Notes under the pieces: model-generated
Seen by the model: the letters and a program-made list of their open reading frames with translations, nothing else
What the model was told of the DNA's origin: nothing
The model's database searches: none
Assembly (NCBI GenBank): GCA_024663395.1
Contig: JANFAH010000050.1
Span: 310,001-374,000 of the forward strand
Length of the DNA: 64,000 nt
Direction: 5' to 3'
Source: Pisolithus tinctorius
Taxonomy: Eukaryota > Basidiomycota > Agaricomycetes > Boletales > Pisolithaceae
Program-made: the position numbers and the translations under genes
Part shown: one piece after another, positions 35,400 to 47,041 of the stretch
Layout of the letters: every line of letters starts with the position of its first letter
Numbering within the stretch: position 1 is the stretch's first letter

Positions 35400-37690
35400 A
35401 GACAAAGTCCACAATGCTGATTTCATTAAAATGAATATGGTACAATTTCAACCTGGAATATATTTCAGGCAGCAGCAGCATATCTGAGTTACATGCTGTG
35501 GCTGCACAACATGCAGGGCACCCCACCTGGTGTATGGCATTCCCATGGTTTGAAAATGATATTGCAACCACAAACACCTTCTGATGGTGAGATTACTGAG
35601 CACTATCCCATCATGGTGGAACAATCACTGTGTGGGGTTTGTTTCAATCCTGGAGGTATGGTTCATGCCTTGTTCCATGATAATCCAACTAATCAGTGGT
35701 GGTTCAGATCCATTGAATTGAAGCCAGAGGGGACAATCCAGGAACTGCACACCCATCATGGAGCAATCACAGTCCAAGAAGACATTGACAATCCATGAGC
35801 TATGGTGAAAAAGCAATGCAGCATCCAGTGCCACCCCCACCACTGACATCTGCAGCCACCTATTCGACAGAAAATCTCATTCCACCCCCCCCCCCTCCAC
35901 CATTTGAGATCTCTCCCCCAGTGGAAGAGCTCATTCCACCTCCACCACCACCTGTGGACACTGCTGAGGTTGCAGCCAAGCCAGAAGAAATTCCACCACC
36001 ACCACTGCCTGCTGAAGATATCAAGGATGAGGATGAGGACCATCTGCTGCTGCCACCATCATCTGATGATGACAAGACTGACAATGACCTTACCCCACCT
36101 CCACCTCCATCATCTGAGGACTGTAGTATGTCAGATGAGCCAATTCCACCACCACCTCTACCCACAGATGAATCTGACTCACACAGTTTGATTGCATTGC
36201 CTGCCAGTATGTTGAATTGATTGTTCATGCATTAGATTGGCCCCCTCAATGCTACAGAAATGGAAACAGAGGTAGCTTTGGCCACACCACTGCCAGCCAA
36301 AGCTGAAGGTAATTGTTGATTGACTGATGACATGAAGTCAGCAATGATTATCTGAAATTACAGATACTTGATTCTTGGTGGCTGCTGTCGCCACACCACA
36401 ACATCCATTGCCAGAAGATCAACCAGACATATTTGCACATACTGAACAGAACCAACTGTGAAGAACATTCCAGGATATGTGTTCTGCTTGGATTGGTAAG
36501 GTTAATGATGTTTCATGAGACTAGTTACAATGGCTGACATGGTACAGGGCATGATCTATCTGATGAGGAGAAGGCACAAATGGAGCTGGATGGGTTCATA
36601 CATCCTGGCACTGACATTGCAGGTAAGCATTCAGATAATGTTGGGACAGCCAGGTTGACATCCAAGCAGTATACTGGGCAATTCATCGACTGAGACTTGA
36701 TCATTGTCCCATGTGGTATCATTTCCCCTTTGTCCTGAATGAATGGTATGATAGGGCAATCACAGATGGAATGGCCCAGATGGCAACTGAATTCACATAT
36801 GCAGTAGCATGCAGGATGAACCTTCATGAAGAAGGTGACAGGTGCCTGGGTCAGCTCGATGATCTGGAAGAGTTCCATGATCCATTCATTTTGTTAGGCC
36901 TCCAATGGTATGCAGGGCAGCCATGAAATCTTGCATGAAACTTGGTAATGGACATGATCATCATGTACATGGGTTGTCAAATCAATACTGCAGTGCAGCA
37001 CCTAACCCAGCTGCCAAGCACCACCCACTGGCCCAAACACTGGTATGAATGTCTGCACATTGATATGGTGAGTTTTATTTCTAGGCAGATGTTCACACTT
37101 GTTTACATTTATCCAGGGCACCCTGGACTGTCTCATTCCCATTGCAGTCACCCAGAATTGTTATTGGCCCCTGCTTCCCACTGCATACATCTTACATCAT
37201 ACAGGCAGATGGACAGAATCAACCTTCCATGATGCCTTGTTTCAAATTCCTGAGGCACAGATAACTGATTTCACCTATAGCATTATTGAGCTGTTGCCTT
37301 GGTGGTCTCCATGTCCAGAGACTGATGGCAGCTTCATGTTGCCTTGGTGGTTGAATGGCATATCCAACTATGCAAGTGAATCTTGGGTCCTGCATTCTGA
37401 TGAGGTGCAGACCATTGCCCAGAGGTATGTCATGGTAGGGGCTCTCAGTTGTCAAGTTTGTATGTGAGGATAATGATACTTTGCTCAGGATCTTTGGTCA
37501 TTGCAAAAGTCCCCCATCAAGGATTGCCTACATGGGGTCTTGGAAGCCCAGGTAGAGTGATATAAGAACAATGCACTGAGGGTAGAGGCATTGCTCCCAG
37601 GTCTGATGGCCAAAGTCAAAGAATTATTTGAATGGTTCATCTGCATGGCTCAGATGTTGGGGTGGCACCATGAACCCAATGCATGCATTG
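35400..37690 (+). pseudogene. Decayed plus-strand gene with poly-proline segment
   Basis: Coding-like blocks in order: DKVHNADFIKMNMVQFQPGI (35402), MVEQSLCGVCFNPGGMVHAL (35610), and acidic/poly-Pro stretches such as EELIPPPPPPVDTAE and LTPPPPPSSEDCSMSDEPIP (35850-36190). Then VPCGIISPLS-type sequence and LNEWYDRAITDGMAQMATEF (36730), HWPKHWYECLHIDMVSF (37030), LLPTAYILHHTGRWTEST (37170), QDLWSLQKSPIKDCLHGVLE and MAKVKELFEWFICMAQML (to about 37690). At least three introns and several stops are implied. It converges on the TET/JBP gene. No domain is recognised. Confidence 0.45.
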
Positions 37691-38756
37691 TATGTATGGA
37701 TGGAAATTAACTTGTATTACCACAGTGGATATACATTTTTTTCTAGCACTTCTCTAAGCAATACATTAATTCTTGTCTACATTTATGTGGGACCTGCCCA
37801 CAGTTGTGATATCTGATATATGTGGCCCACAACATAGTGGGATGTCTACATACTGATGCATGTTCTCTCACATGTAATATGCAAGGCATGCCTGATTGCC
37901 ATCTGTGCCATTGACCTGATGAACCAATGCCACTCCTGACATTGCAATTACAGTGCCTGAATTATATCAGAACTGCATTCCCAGCTCAGGGATGTCATAT
38001 CCATGACTCTCGGACTCGGACTCAGCCCAGTCCGGACCCCTAGCCCCTAACTCCGGTCAACTCCGGTCCTAGTTCCGGCCTAGAAAACCCAATCCTGGCC
38101 CTAGATAGCTCAACTCCAGCCTGCATAACCCAAGTCCGCTGTTTTACCCCTATCTCCGGTCCACTTTGGCCTCCCAGCCTTGTGCTGCTCCACCCCAGTC
38201 CTCCTAGGTCTATGTCCGGGTGACCTGGACATATCTCCGGTCTGTTTCCCTTTGTTTATACTATATTTAGTCTAGCCCATTCATCTGACTTTGCTTACTG
38301 TACAAATCCTGTGTCTGACCCTGGTATGCTGGTCACCCAGACTTTGGCTATTAGCCTCGGAACAGCCACTGTGGCTATCCACTCTCTTGCTAATCTTCTT
38401 GCTAATAGCTTATTAACAAGTCCGGCTCTATGTTCATTATCCTGGACCGGCCTCATGTATTTAACCCCTGTACATACTTTGTAGCACCCTCAGTCAGAAT
38501 ATCAACTTAGTATTACCCTCAACTCCATGTTACCCCTCGAGACTACTCTATAGCTAAGGCCGAGCCTTAAGCTATCCCTGGCCCCTGCCCCAGACCTCTC
38601 CCTGGCTTGCATAAGGGTACAGCACATAAGCTGAGACCAAGGGAGGTAGATCCAACCCTGGACTGGCTTCCCCTTGTGCACACTCCAACACTGGTTGGTT
38701 TCCCATGCTACTGGTCTTATTCCCATGCTCCCAGCCTTAAGTCCAGTCCTCCGGAC

Positions 38757-39740
38757 TGTGAAGTATGGGTTTACCCTCGGGTGACCAGGCTTCAAGACCG
38801 GGTGACAGGGGTTAAGTCTGAGTGGCCAAAGTCAAGGCCGAGAGACAGGGGCCAAGTCCAGTTGGACTGGAGTTGAGGCCGGAGGTTAGGGGCTAAGTCC
38901 GAGTGGCCAAAGTCAAGGCCGAGAGACAGGGGCCAAGTCCGGTTGGACTGGAGTTGAGGCCGGAGGTTAGGGGCTAAGTCCGGAGGACCGGACTTAAGAC
39001 CGGGAGCGCGGGAACAAGGCCGGTAGCGTGGGAAACCAACCGGTGTTGGAGTGCGCACAAGGGGAAGCCGGTCCGGGGTTGGATCTACCTCCCTTGGTCT
39101 CAGCTTATGTGCTGTACCCTTATGCAAGCCGGGGAGAGGTCCAGGACAGGGGCCAGGGATAGCTTAAGGCTCGGCCTTAGCTATAGAGTAGTCTCGGGGT
39201 GTAGTACGGAGTTGAGGGTAATACTAAGTTGATATTCTGACTGAGGGTGCTACAAAGTATGTACAGGGGTTAAATACATGAGGCTGGTTCGGAGTAAAGA
39301 ACATGAAGCCGGACTTGTGAATAAGCTATTAGCAAGATGATTAGCAAGAGTGAGGACAGCCACAGAGGCTGTGCAGAGACTAATAGCTAAAGTCCAGGTG
39401 ACCGGCATAACCAGGGTCGGACACAGGATTGTACAGTAAGCAAAGTCTGATGAATGGGCTAGACTAAATATAGTACAAACACAGGGAAACAGACCGGAGT
39501 TATGTCCGGGTGACCCGGACATAGACCTAGGAGGACCGGGGTGGAGCAGCGCAAGGCCGGGAGGCTGAAATAGACCGGAGATAGGGGTAAAACACCGGAC
39601 TTAAGTTATTTAGACCGGAGTTGGGTTGTCTAGGGCCGGGATTGGGTTTTCTAGGCTGGACTAGGACCGGAGTTGACCGGCGATAGGGGCTAGGGGTCCG
39701 GACTGGATTGAGTCCGAGTCCGAGAGTCATGGATATGACA
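38757..39740 (-). mobile_element. Nested solo LTR, inverted, target duplication CGGAC
   Basis: 984 bp, reading TGTCATATCC... on the minus strand from 39740. It is flanked by CGGAC at 38752-38756 and 39741-39745 and lies inside the 5' LTR of the larger element. It keeps far more CpG and CCGG than the LTR it interrupts: CCGGTAGCGTGGGAAACC here corresponds to a CpG-free CAGTAGCATGGGAAACC-like form in the older copies. It is the youngest of the three insertions. Confidence 0.92.
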
Positions 39741-39887
39741 CGGACTTAGCCCCTGACCTCCAGCCTTGACTCCGGTCTAACCAGACTTGGCCCCTGTCTC
39801 CCAGCCTTGATTCTGGCCACTCAGACTTGGCCCCTGTCACCTGGTCTTGAAGGCTGGTCACCCAAGGGTAAACCTGTACTTGACAGT

Positions 39888-39898
39888 ATATTCTGACT
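39888..39898 (+). promoter_or_regulatory. Putative self-priming primer-binding site
   Basis: Two bases after the 5' LTR end the sequence ATATTCTGACT is the exact reverse complement of AGTCAGAATAT in the LTRs (38492-38502, 45238-45248). That LTR site lies about 34 bp downstream of TATTTAA, where transcription could start. No TGG-type tRNA primer site is seen. The arrangement resembles Tf1, whose first 11 RNA bases prime reverse transcription. Confidence 0.5.
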
Positions 39899-41201
39899 CA
39901 CACTTGTGCAAGTCACTTCATCATGTCTAGGTCCTGCTCTAGAGCCCCTACCCATGACCTTGCCTGTTGGGACTCATCGGAATACCTCTCATCTGACTCC
40001 GGAGCCCAGCCCAGAGATCTCTGCTGAAGCAGAGAGGTAGCTGGTGACCCTTGGCACTCTGCACACCCCTGACACTATGTCTTTAGTGGTCAAAACTTAA
40101 TGCATCCATTCCCTTACTCCTGATCCCTGCCTGCCACTCGTTTCTTCCTGACTCCGGACCGGCCATGTCAACCCCTGAGTTGGACTCACCATCTGGACTC
40201 ACCACCAACCTGGGTTCACGCCTGAGCCCACTTCCAAGTCGGAATTACTCTCTGGACTTGCCCCTGAGCCGGCCTCATCAACTGGACTCACTTCTGTTAG
40301 CTCCCCTGAGCTACCTCTGACCCCTGGCTGGTCACCTCAGTCTTCATCTCAGTCCTTACCTCAGTTGTCCCAGCACTCTAGCCCAGCTGTCTTCATCCAG
40401 TTCTACTGTACTGAACACTGGGATCTCATCACTCATTTGACCTCCTGACTCCCTGATATTGGTCTTCAGACATCTGTGCACCTCTGGTGCAGCCCCCAGG
40501 CCTGGACTTGGCCAGTCCCGGCCCTCAACACCTTCCCTGTTTCCCCATCGGCACTTGGCTTCAGTGGTTTTTGGGTCCAGTCTCCACCCTCAGCCTTTGC
40601 TACACCGGCCTTGGAGCCCTGGACCCCCTTTCCAGTCTCCGGACTGTCTGTTACCAGCCTGTCCAGCCTGGGTTTCACTTGTCCATACTCACCCAGACTT
40701 GCCTGAAGCTGGTTTGCCACTTCTCTCAGCCTCCTGCCCTTTGTTACTGGCCATTCTGGCCTCGGTCTGACTCAGCCACCTCACCCAGACTTGTCTAGAC
40801 CTGTTACTAGGTCTTGGACTGGTCCTGGCTTTCCCCAGACCCTCTTATTCCTCTCAGACCCCTCCTGGGTCCCCTGTCCATTGTCCCGGTCTTGCATTAG
40901 TCACCTCGGCCTTGGAGTGGTGCTTGTCCTTTGGACTTACACCAGGCCTCGGCTCTGGTGGTCTTAGCTAGTGCATGACACCTCTGTTTCGGTCTAGGAC
41001 CAGTCTGCCAGCCCTCTGGGCCTTAGCCCAGTCCCTGACCTCTCTTCTGGCCTCTCTTTTCACTTGGAGGCACCCCCTGGGCATGCTAGTCCTTCGGACT
41101 TGCTCCTGGCCCTGGTCTTCAGTCTAGGACCAGTCTGCCGGTCCTCCGGCCCCTATCCCGGTCCCTGACCTCATTTCCGGTCCTTTCCCTGTCCTCTGTC
41201 C

Positions 41202-41387
41202 ACCCCAGGATCCTAACCAGGTTAACAAGTTGGTAACTTTGTACTCTGGAAGCCAAAACCGGTGGTCTCGGTTGAGACAAAACAATTAGAGTCTACCCCA
41301 GGATCCTAACTGGGTCAACAAGTTGGTACTCTGGTACACCAGAAGCCAAACTGGTGGTCTCAGTAGAGACAAATCAATTAGTGCATC
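41202..41387 (+). repeat. 93-bp tandem duplication inside the LTR element
   Basis: ACCCCAGGATCCTAAC occurs at 41202 and 41295, each followed by AACAAGTTGGTA and CTCGGTTGAGACAAA or its variant. Two diverged copies. Confidence 0.7.
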
Positions 41388-44300
41388 ACTCCAGCCCCTT
41401 AACAGTCCTGGCTCATCCTGCCAGTCCCTCGGCCTCAACCTGGCTTTTTAGCATGAACCAGACTTGCTAACTCTGGTCCTCCTATTTGTGTCCGCTTTTC
41501 CCACCTCTGGACTCCTTTATGACCGGTCTCCTGAGTTCCGGTCTTCCCTCCCATGCTAGGCCTTGTCAGCCCTTGTCCAGCCTGTTGTCTCTGGACTTCC
41601 TTAGAGCCCCTGACCAGTCTTGCTGACTCCAGCTTCTCTTCTCTTTTCTGGTGTTCATCTCCAAGCCTCCTCATGGCCCCTGACCAGTCTTGCTCACTCT
41701 GGACTCGTTTCTTTGGCTGGTCTCCCATCTTTGGCCTCCCTCGGCCTCTGATACCCTTTGGGTAGCTCTATGCTACTCCCCTGTCACTCATTTGGCCTTC
41801 GGGCCTCTCCCTCCTCCCGGAACTACCCCTGTCCTCTACCCCGGTGCTATGGTCTTGACCTAGCACCTCTTTCCGGTCCTTGGTGGACCCGGCTTTGGTT
41901 CTCTCTCAGTCTCCGACCCCTGTTTAAATCAGCCTTGTCAACCCGTTAGGAACTGAAGTATCTTGGTTGTAGGGAACCAACTAGCCCACTCAATAGGCAC
42001 CCGTTGGCAGCCGAGTGTAGTGCAGTCACCTATCCCTGCCTAATACTAAAGTTTGCTAACCCCCCTGACATCAACCCTGCCTTGGAGCATGAATTTGCTT
42101 GCAAGACACCCCAGGCTTTGGCCCATCTGACAAACCCCTGACTCTGCCAGTCTGTTTCCCAGCTCACCCACTCGCCCTGGAACTTGTATGTTTGTGAGGC
42201 CCCTTCGGGTACCAGCTAACCCCTCACCTTCCCCTAACCATCGCCACTGTCACCCCACCACCGACTCTGGAACTCTGGTCCTACCCACTCTCCCAACTCC
42301 GGTCTTACTGGTTGTCTTTTGGCCTGCTGGTCTTCACCAGCCTTCTGGTTTCCTCTTGGGCTCTGGTTCTGGCCTTCATACCCTTACCTTTGACTCCAAC
42401 ACTCCCTACTATCCCTGTACCAGTCTGGCCTGCTCTGCCAGCCTTGTACCTCCGGTTTTAAAGCTTTTCCGGCCTTGAAAAAGCTTCCCAAAACTGGTCT
42501 TAACACCTGTTAAGCTGGTCTTGGCATTCTCAGTACTCGGACTTGCAACTCCGGTGGTAGTACTCCTACTACCTGTCCAGTACTCCTCTCGGTGGTCCTA
42601 GCCCACACCTTGTACCCCTGTAGACTTGGGAAGTCTACCCTAAAAGGGGGATAAGGGACCTCACTAGTGACCTACTCTCTTCCAAACTCCTGTCTGCTAC
42701 CTCTCCAGTGCCCTCAGCACAGCCCCACTCGGTCCCTGCACACTGGTTCCCAGTTCCTTGGCCCGGTCCTTGCATACTGAAGCACTCCTGAACCACCTGC
42801 CCTGGGTTGCTCCCAGCCCCTGACATTTGTGTTGGTACTCCGGTCTCACTGTCTCAATGGTCCTCGGCCTCGGTGATTGTGTGTTCACCAGTCTCACCGG
42901 TCTCGGCCTTCTGTTGTCAGCCTTTTGGCTGGACAACCCCTAGGCCTCACCCGGTCTCCAGACCCCCTGAACCGGTCCTCCAGTGGCTTTTGGCCCTCGG
43001 GCTTCTTGCCACCAGAAAACCCACTTCCAACCAACTCCGGAAACCCCTAAACCGGACTCAACACCTGGACTCACTTCCTGCCGACATCCCTAGGCCTTCA
43101 TTGAACCGGTTTTATGACCTGCTGGTCTCCGGTTCATGCCTAGCTATGTCCAGCCCTCCAGTCCTTGTGCAAACTCAACTCTCGCTGTCCTAGACAGCCT
43201 CCCTGGTCCCTCACTGTCCTCCAGAAGCCCATCCGGCCTGTTCCAAGGTGCTCGGCACTTGGGCTTGCCACTTCCGGCCTCGGGACTACACCTTGCTACC
43301 CCTGGTTACCCCGGTCTCAGTGTTGGCCCACTGGCCTACACTGTTTTGGCCTCCAGTTGTCAGCCCACCAGCTGGATGGCACCTCAGGTCACCTCTAGCC
43401 ACCCCAAACCCCTCCGACACCTTCAGACCAGCCTCCAGCCAGCCACTCCGGCCCTGCCCAACCCCAGACCGGTCTCCCTTTGACATTTCTGGCCTTGCAG
43501 CCCTTCCCAGGTCCAAACCAGTCTCTGACTAGCCTTTCTGGCCTGTCCTGACCACCAGACTGGTCTCCTGGTGGCCTCTGGTCTTCTCTGGCTCCAGACC
43601 GGTCCCCACCTGTCTGTTCAAGACCTCTCCAACCCTCAGACCGGTTCCCAGCCTTCCAGGCCTTCTGTTCCCTTGACCGGTCTTTGGTCTTGCTGTTTTT
43701 GCCAGACCACTCGCTTTAGCACAACAGGCTTCAGCCACTCCTGGTCCTGGTCTCTGGCTTTGGCCACTCCCGGCCTAAGCCACCCTCGGTCTCAGCCTTC
43801 GGCTTTGACCCCTGTCTCTAGCTCCGGTCTCCTGTTTCCTTGTTATATGTTTTCTTGGTTTTCTGTTATCTGCTTTCTGTTTCTGTAGATACATGCTTTC
43901 AGACCCCTGTGACCCCCTGGAGCAGACCTTGGACCCGTCCTGGCCTTCTTGGCACTTCTTGAAACCCTCTGTACCCCTGCAGCATACTCCCAGTCCAACC
44001 AGTGCATTCCTAGACCAGTTTTCCGGCCTTCCTGGCACCCACCTAGCCTTTGTGTCATTCCGTTGTCACTCAGCAGCACCTGGTACACCCCTGGACTGTC
44101 TTATGGTCATCTCTGGACCTCTCTGGACCCCTCTTGGTCTCCATGTTGCCCTGAACCGGCTTTGAAGCACACCTCTGGCCCTAGTGGCACACTCCTGGTA
44201 CATTGGTTGGACATTACCAGTCCCCTGCACATCTTCGGTCTCCAGCTTTCCCTGACCTGGCCCTGAAGCACACCCCTAGGCCTTACCTGGTCATTCCCAG

Positions 44301-44722
44301 CCTTCGGTTTGCCTTAACCCAGCTCTGAAGTGCAACTCCGGCCCTCTGAAACATCAGCCTCAGCTTTCACTGTCTCTGGAAACCCCTGTCCAGCCAGTCT
44401 GATCACTCCCAGACTCAGCTTTGCCCTGTCCTGGCCTGCTGAACCATCTGGCAGCCTCCTAGACCGGTCTCCAGCCCTCCTTGTTGTTGCTTCTCCGGTC
44501 TTGGGATCCTGGAACACTCCTTGGACTTGACCCTTGCCCCTAAACCCGGCTTGTGCCATTCTGGTCCGAGCTACTGGACCTCCAGTCATTGCTGTCCTGT
44601 TTCCCAGCCCTCGGGCTCTCCCTTGGCACTGTGTGTGCACTCAGACTCACTCCGAGTCATGTGACCTCACTGCATAACCCTCTGAGCATATTTCCCTATG
44701 GAACCTCAAGGGTTCAGTTCCT

Positions 44723-44735
44723 AAGAGGGGGATAC
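44723..44735 (+). promoter_or_regulatory. Polypurine tract before 3' LTR
   Basis: AAGAGGGGGATAC lies directly against the TGTCATATCC start of the 3' LTR, the position of the plus-strand primer in LTR retrotransposons. Confidence 0.65.
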
Positions 44736-45203
44736 TGTCATATCCATGACTCTTGGACTTGGACTCAGCCCAGTCCGGACCCCTAGCCCCTAACTCCGGT
44801 CAACTCCGGTCCTAGTTCCGGCCTAGAAAACCCAATCCTGGCCCTAGATAGCTCAACTCCAGCCTGCATAACCCAAGTCTGCTGTTTTACCCCTATCTCC
44901 GGTCCACTTCGGCCTCCCGGCCTTGCGCTGCTCCACCCCAGTCCTCCTAGGTCTATGTCTGGGTCACCCAGGACATAATCTCTGGTCTGTTTCCCTTTGT
45001 TTATACTATATTTAGTCTAGCCCATTCATCTGACTTTGCTTACTGTACAAATCCTGTGTCTGACCCCAGTATGCTGGTCACCCAGGACTTTGGCTATTAG
45101 CCTCGGAACAGCCACTGTGGCTATCCACTCTCTTGCTAATCTTCTTGCTAATAGCTTATTAACAAGTCCGGCTCTATGTTCATTATCCTGGACCAGCCTC
45201 ATG

Positions 45204-45248
45204 TATTTAACCCCTGTACATACTTTGTAGCACCCTCAGTCAGAATAT
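45204..45248 (+). promoter_or_regulatory. LTR core promoter and presumed transcript start
   Basis: TATTTAA (45204-45210) stands about 34 bp before AGTCAGAATAT (45238-45248), the element complementary to the primer-binding site. The same pair is kept in all three plus-oriented LTR copies. The start site is inferred. Confidence 0.4.
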
Positions 45249-47041
45249 CAACTTAGTATTACCCTCAACTCCATGTTACCCCTCGAGACTACTCTATAGC
45301 TAAGGCTGAGCCTTAAGCTATCCCCTGGCCCCTGCCCTGGACCTCTCCCTGGCTTGCATAAGGGTACAGCACATAAGCTGAGACCAAGGGAGGTAGATCC
45401 AACCCTGGACTGGCTTCCCCCTTGTGTGCACTCCAACACCAGTCGGTTTCCCATGCTACTGGTCTTATTCCTGCACTCCCGGCCTTAAGTCCGGTCCTCC
45501 GGACTTAGCCCCTGACCTCCGGCCTTGACTCTGGTCTAACCAGACTTGGCCCCTGTCTCCCAGCCTTGATTCTGGCCACTTGGACTTGGCCCCTGTCTCC
45601 CGGTCTTGAAGGCTGGTCACCCGAGGGTAAACCTGTACTTGACAAGGGATGACAAAGTCCAGAGGAGTGTAGCATCTGACTGTTAACAATGTATCCAACC
45701 ATACCTTTTGGCCATTTGTATCTTTATGGGGGGGAGACTTCTGATTTACCATTAATGACATGGAACTGTAGATGCTGTTCCAGATTGGCAATATGGCCTG
45801 CATATCCTCATCTTGCTGTGCAACTGCCATCAATCTGAGTCATGTGAGTGCCTCCCACCTGTGTAGGTACATTTTCAGGTGCATGATACACAATGCACCC
45901 AATAGAACAGCATGTGGCCCAGCCATGCTATCCAGCCATTGACAGCTCTCCATTGTTCATGACTTTTCTTTTAACAGTAGCGATACTTCTGGGTGATGTG
46001 AAGGGTTGCTGGGCTGTTGGCAGAGTTATGGGAGTGAAATCATCTTTGAATGGATAATGACTCACCCCACACCCTTGCTGAAACCATGCCAGTGAGGGGT
46101 CGATGGTGCCTTTAAGATCTGCAGCTTGGCAAAAATGGTTTGAATTGTGCTGCCAGCCACCTGCCCTATTGGACTTCATGCTCCATGCAAGTGGGATACT
46201 GAGGTTGCCCAATGAATTCCAAATCTCAGCCTAATCGGATCATTAGCAAAGTGCAGGATGCCCCATTCAGTTTGACAACCTGATATGCCTTGCCAAACAC
46301 ATTCAGGAGATACCACAGGAGGATGTTTCCCTCTTTGTCAATTACCACTGCTGGATGGTTGATTTCTGCATAACTTGAATGGTCTGCAATGACATTAACA
46401 TCCTGCATTTCCTCAACAATGACTGGGACAGTCTTAGCCTTTCAAATTTCACAGATAGATCGACTTACTGCATTCACAATATGCCTCAACTATGACCAGC
46501 AAAATGTGATCTGCTTTGCATGCTATCTGCAACAGAATCAATACATGTGGGAGGGCATGTGGGCTGCCAATGACCTCCTCACACAATCAGGACACCATGT
46601 ATACAGATACACAGCCCATTAGATCCATTTTCCAATTACCCAGGAGGATTTTGGGGCTTTGTAATGGGGTCATTGTATGGCAGACATGCAGCAGATTGTT
46701 GGACTGAAATTCTGAGATTGTTGGTATGGGTGGACAATAAGACAAATTGGTATTCAAATTACAGCAATGCTGGGCACCTGATGTATTCTTAAGCATCAGT
46801 AAGGAAATCCAAGGTATTGAAGGTCAATGATATTGCACATTTGAATTGTTTCTATTGTCCAGCATCATGGATGTATCTGCATGACAATTCATCTTTACAA
46901 TGGTTGTATATGCCCAAGTTGATATATGGTGTGATGCAGGCACCCTTGTTTGCAATATTATGAAAGCTGAGCTCTATGTGAGTAATGGTAATTTGGCACA
47001 CAGGCTACCCATGTGTTGTGACTAAGCTGACTACATGGGGT

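Larger units (their letters stand above)
37993..45644 (+). mobile_element. Non-autonomous LTR retrotransposon (LARD-like), target duplication AGGGA
   Basis: The 5' LTR is 37993-39885 with a nested insertion (about 904 bp without it). The internal region is 39886-44735 (4850 bp), and the 3' LTR is 44736-45644 (909 bp). LTRs run TGTCATATCC...GTACTTGACA. AGGGA flanks both sides (37988-37992, 45645-45649). The internal region is pyrimidine-rich on plus and full of CCGG/CTGGCC words. It has no gag, protease, reverse transcriptase or integrase motif; its open frames are short and low-complexity. It would have depended on an autonomous relative, probably Ty3/gypsy judging by TG...CA ends, 5-bp duplication and priming signals. 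It inserted in the dioxygenase gene. Confidence 0.92.
37766..46800 (-). pseudogene. TET/JBP-type 2OG-Fe(II) dioxygenase split by an LTR element
   Basis: Two minus-strand halves. The right half (about 46800-45650) has HVCHTMTPLQSPKILLGNWK, MQDVNVIADHSSYAEINHPA, VVIDKEGNILLWYL, IDPSLAWFQQGCGVSHYPF, ILPIWNSIYSSMSLMVNQKS, then PPHKDTNGQKVWLD. The last carries the iron-binding H-x-D (HKD, codons 45720-45728). It ends in LDFVIP at the LTR target site. The left half (37992-37766) continues ELGMQF, YNSGTVIAMSGVALVHQVNG (distal His) and ACLAYYM. This order fits the JBP1/TET-like oxygenases expanded in Agaricomycetes, which oxidise methylated bases. The left half has TGA at two expected Arg positions (complement 37967-37969 and 37868-37870). 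Gln sits where the 2OG-binding Arg before ACLAYYM is expected (CGG to CAG would explain it). Inactive. Confidence 0.82.

Noticed and set aside
40459..44266. Several 80-130 residue frames inside the LTR element
   Set aside because: Low-complexity Pro/Ser/Leu strings from a C/T-rich strand, in all frames; no gag or pol motif.
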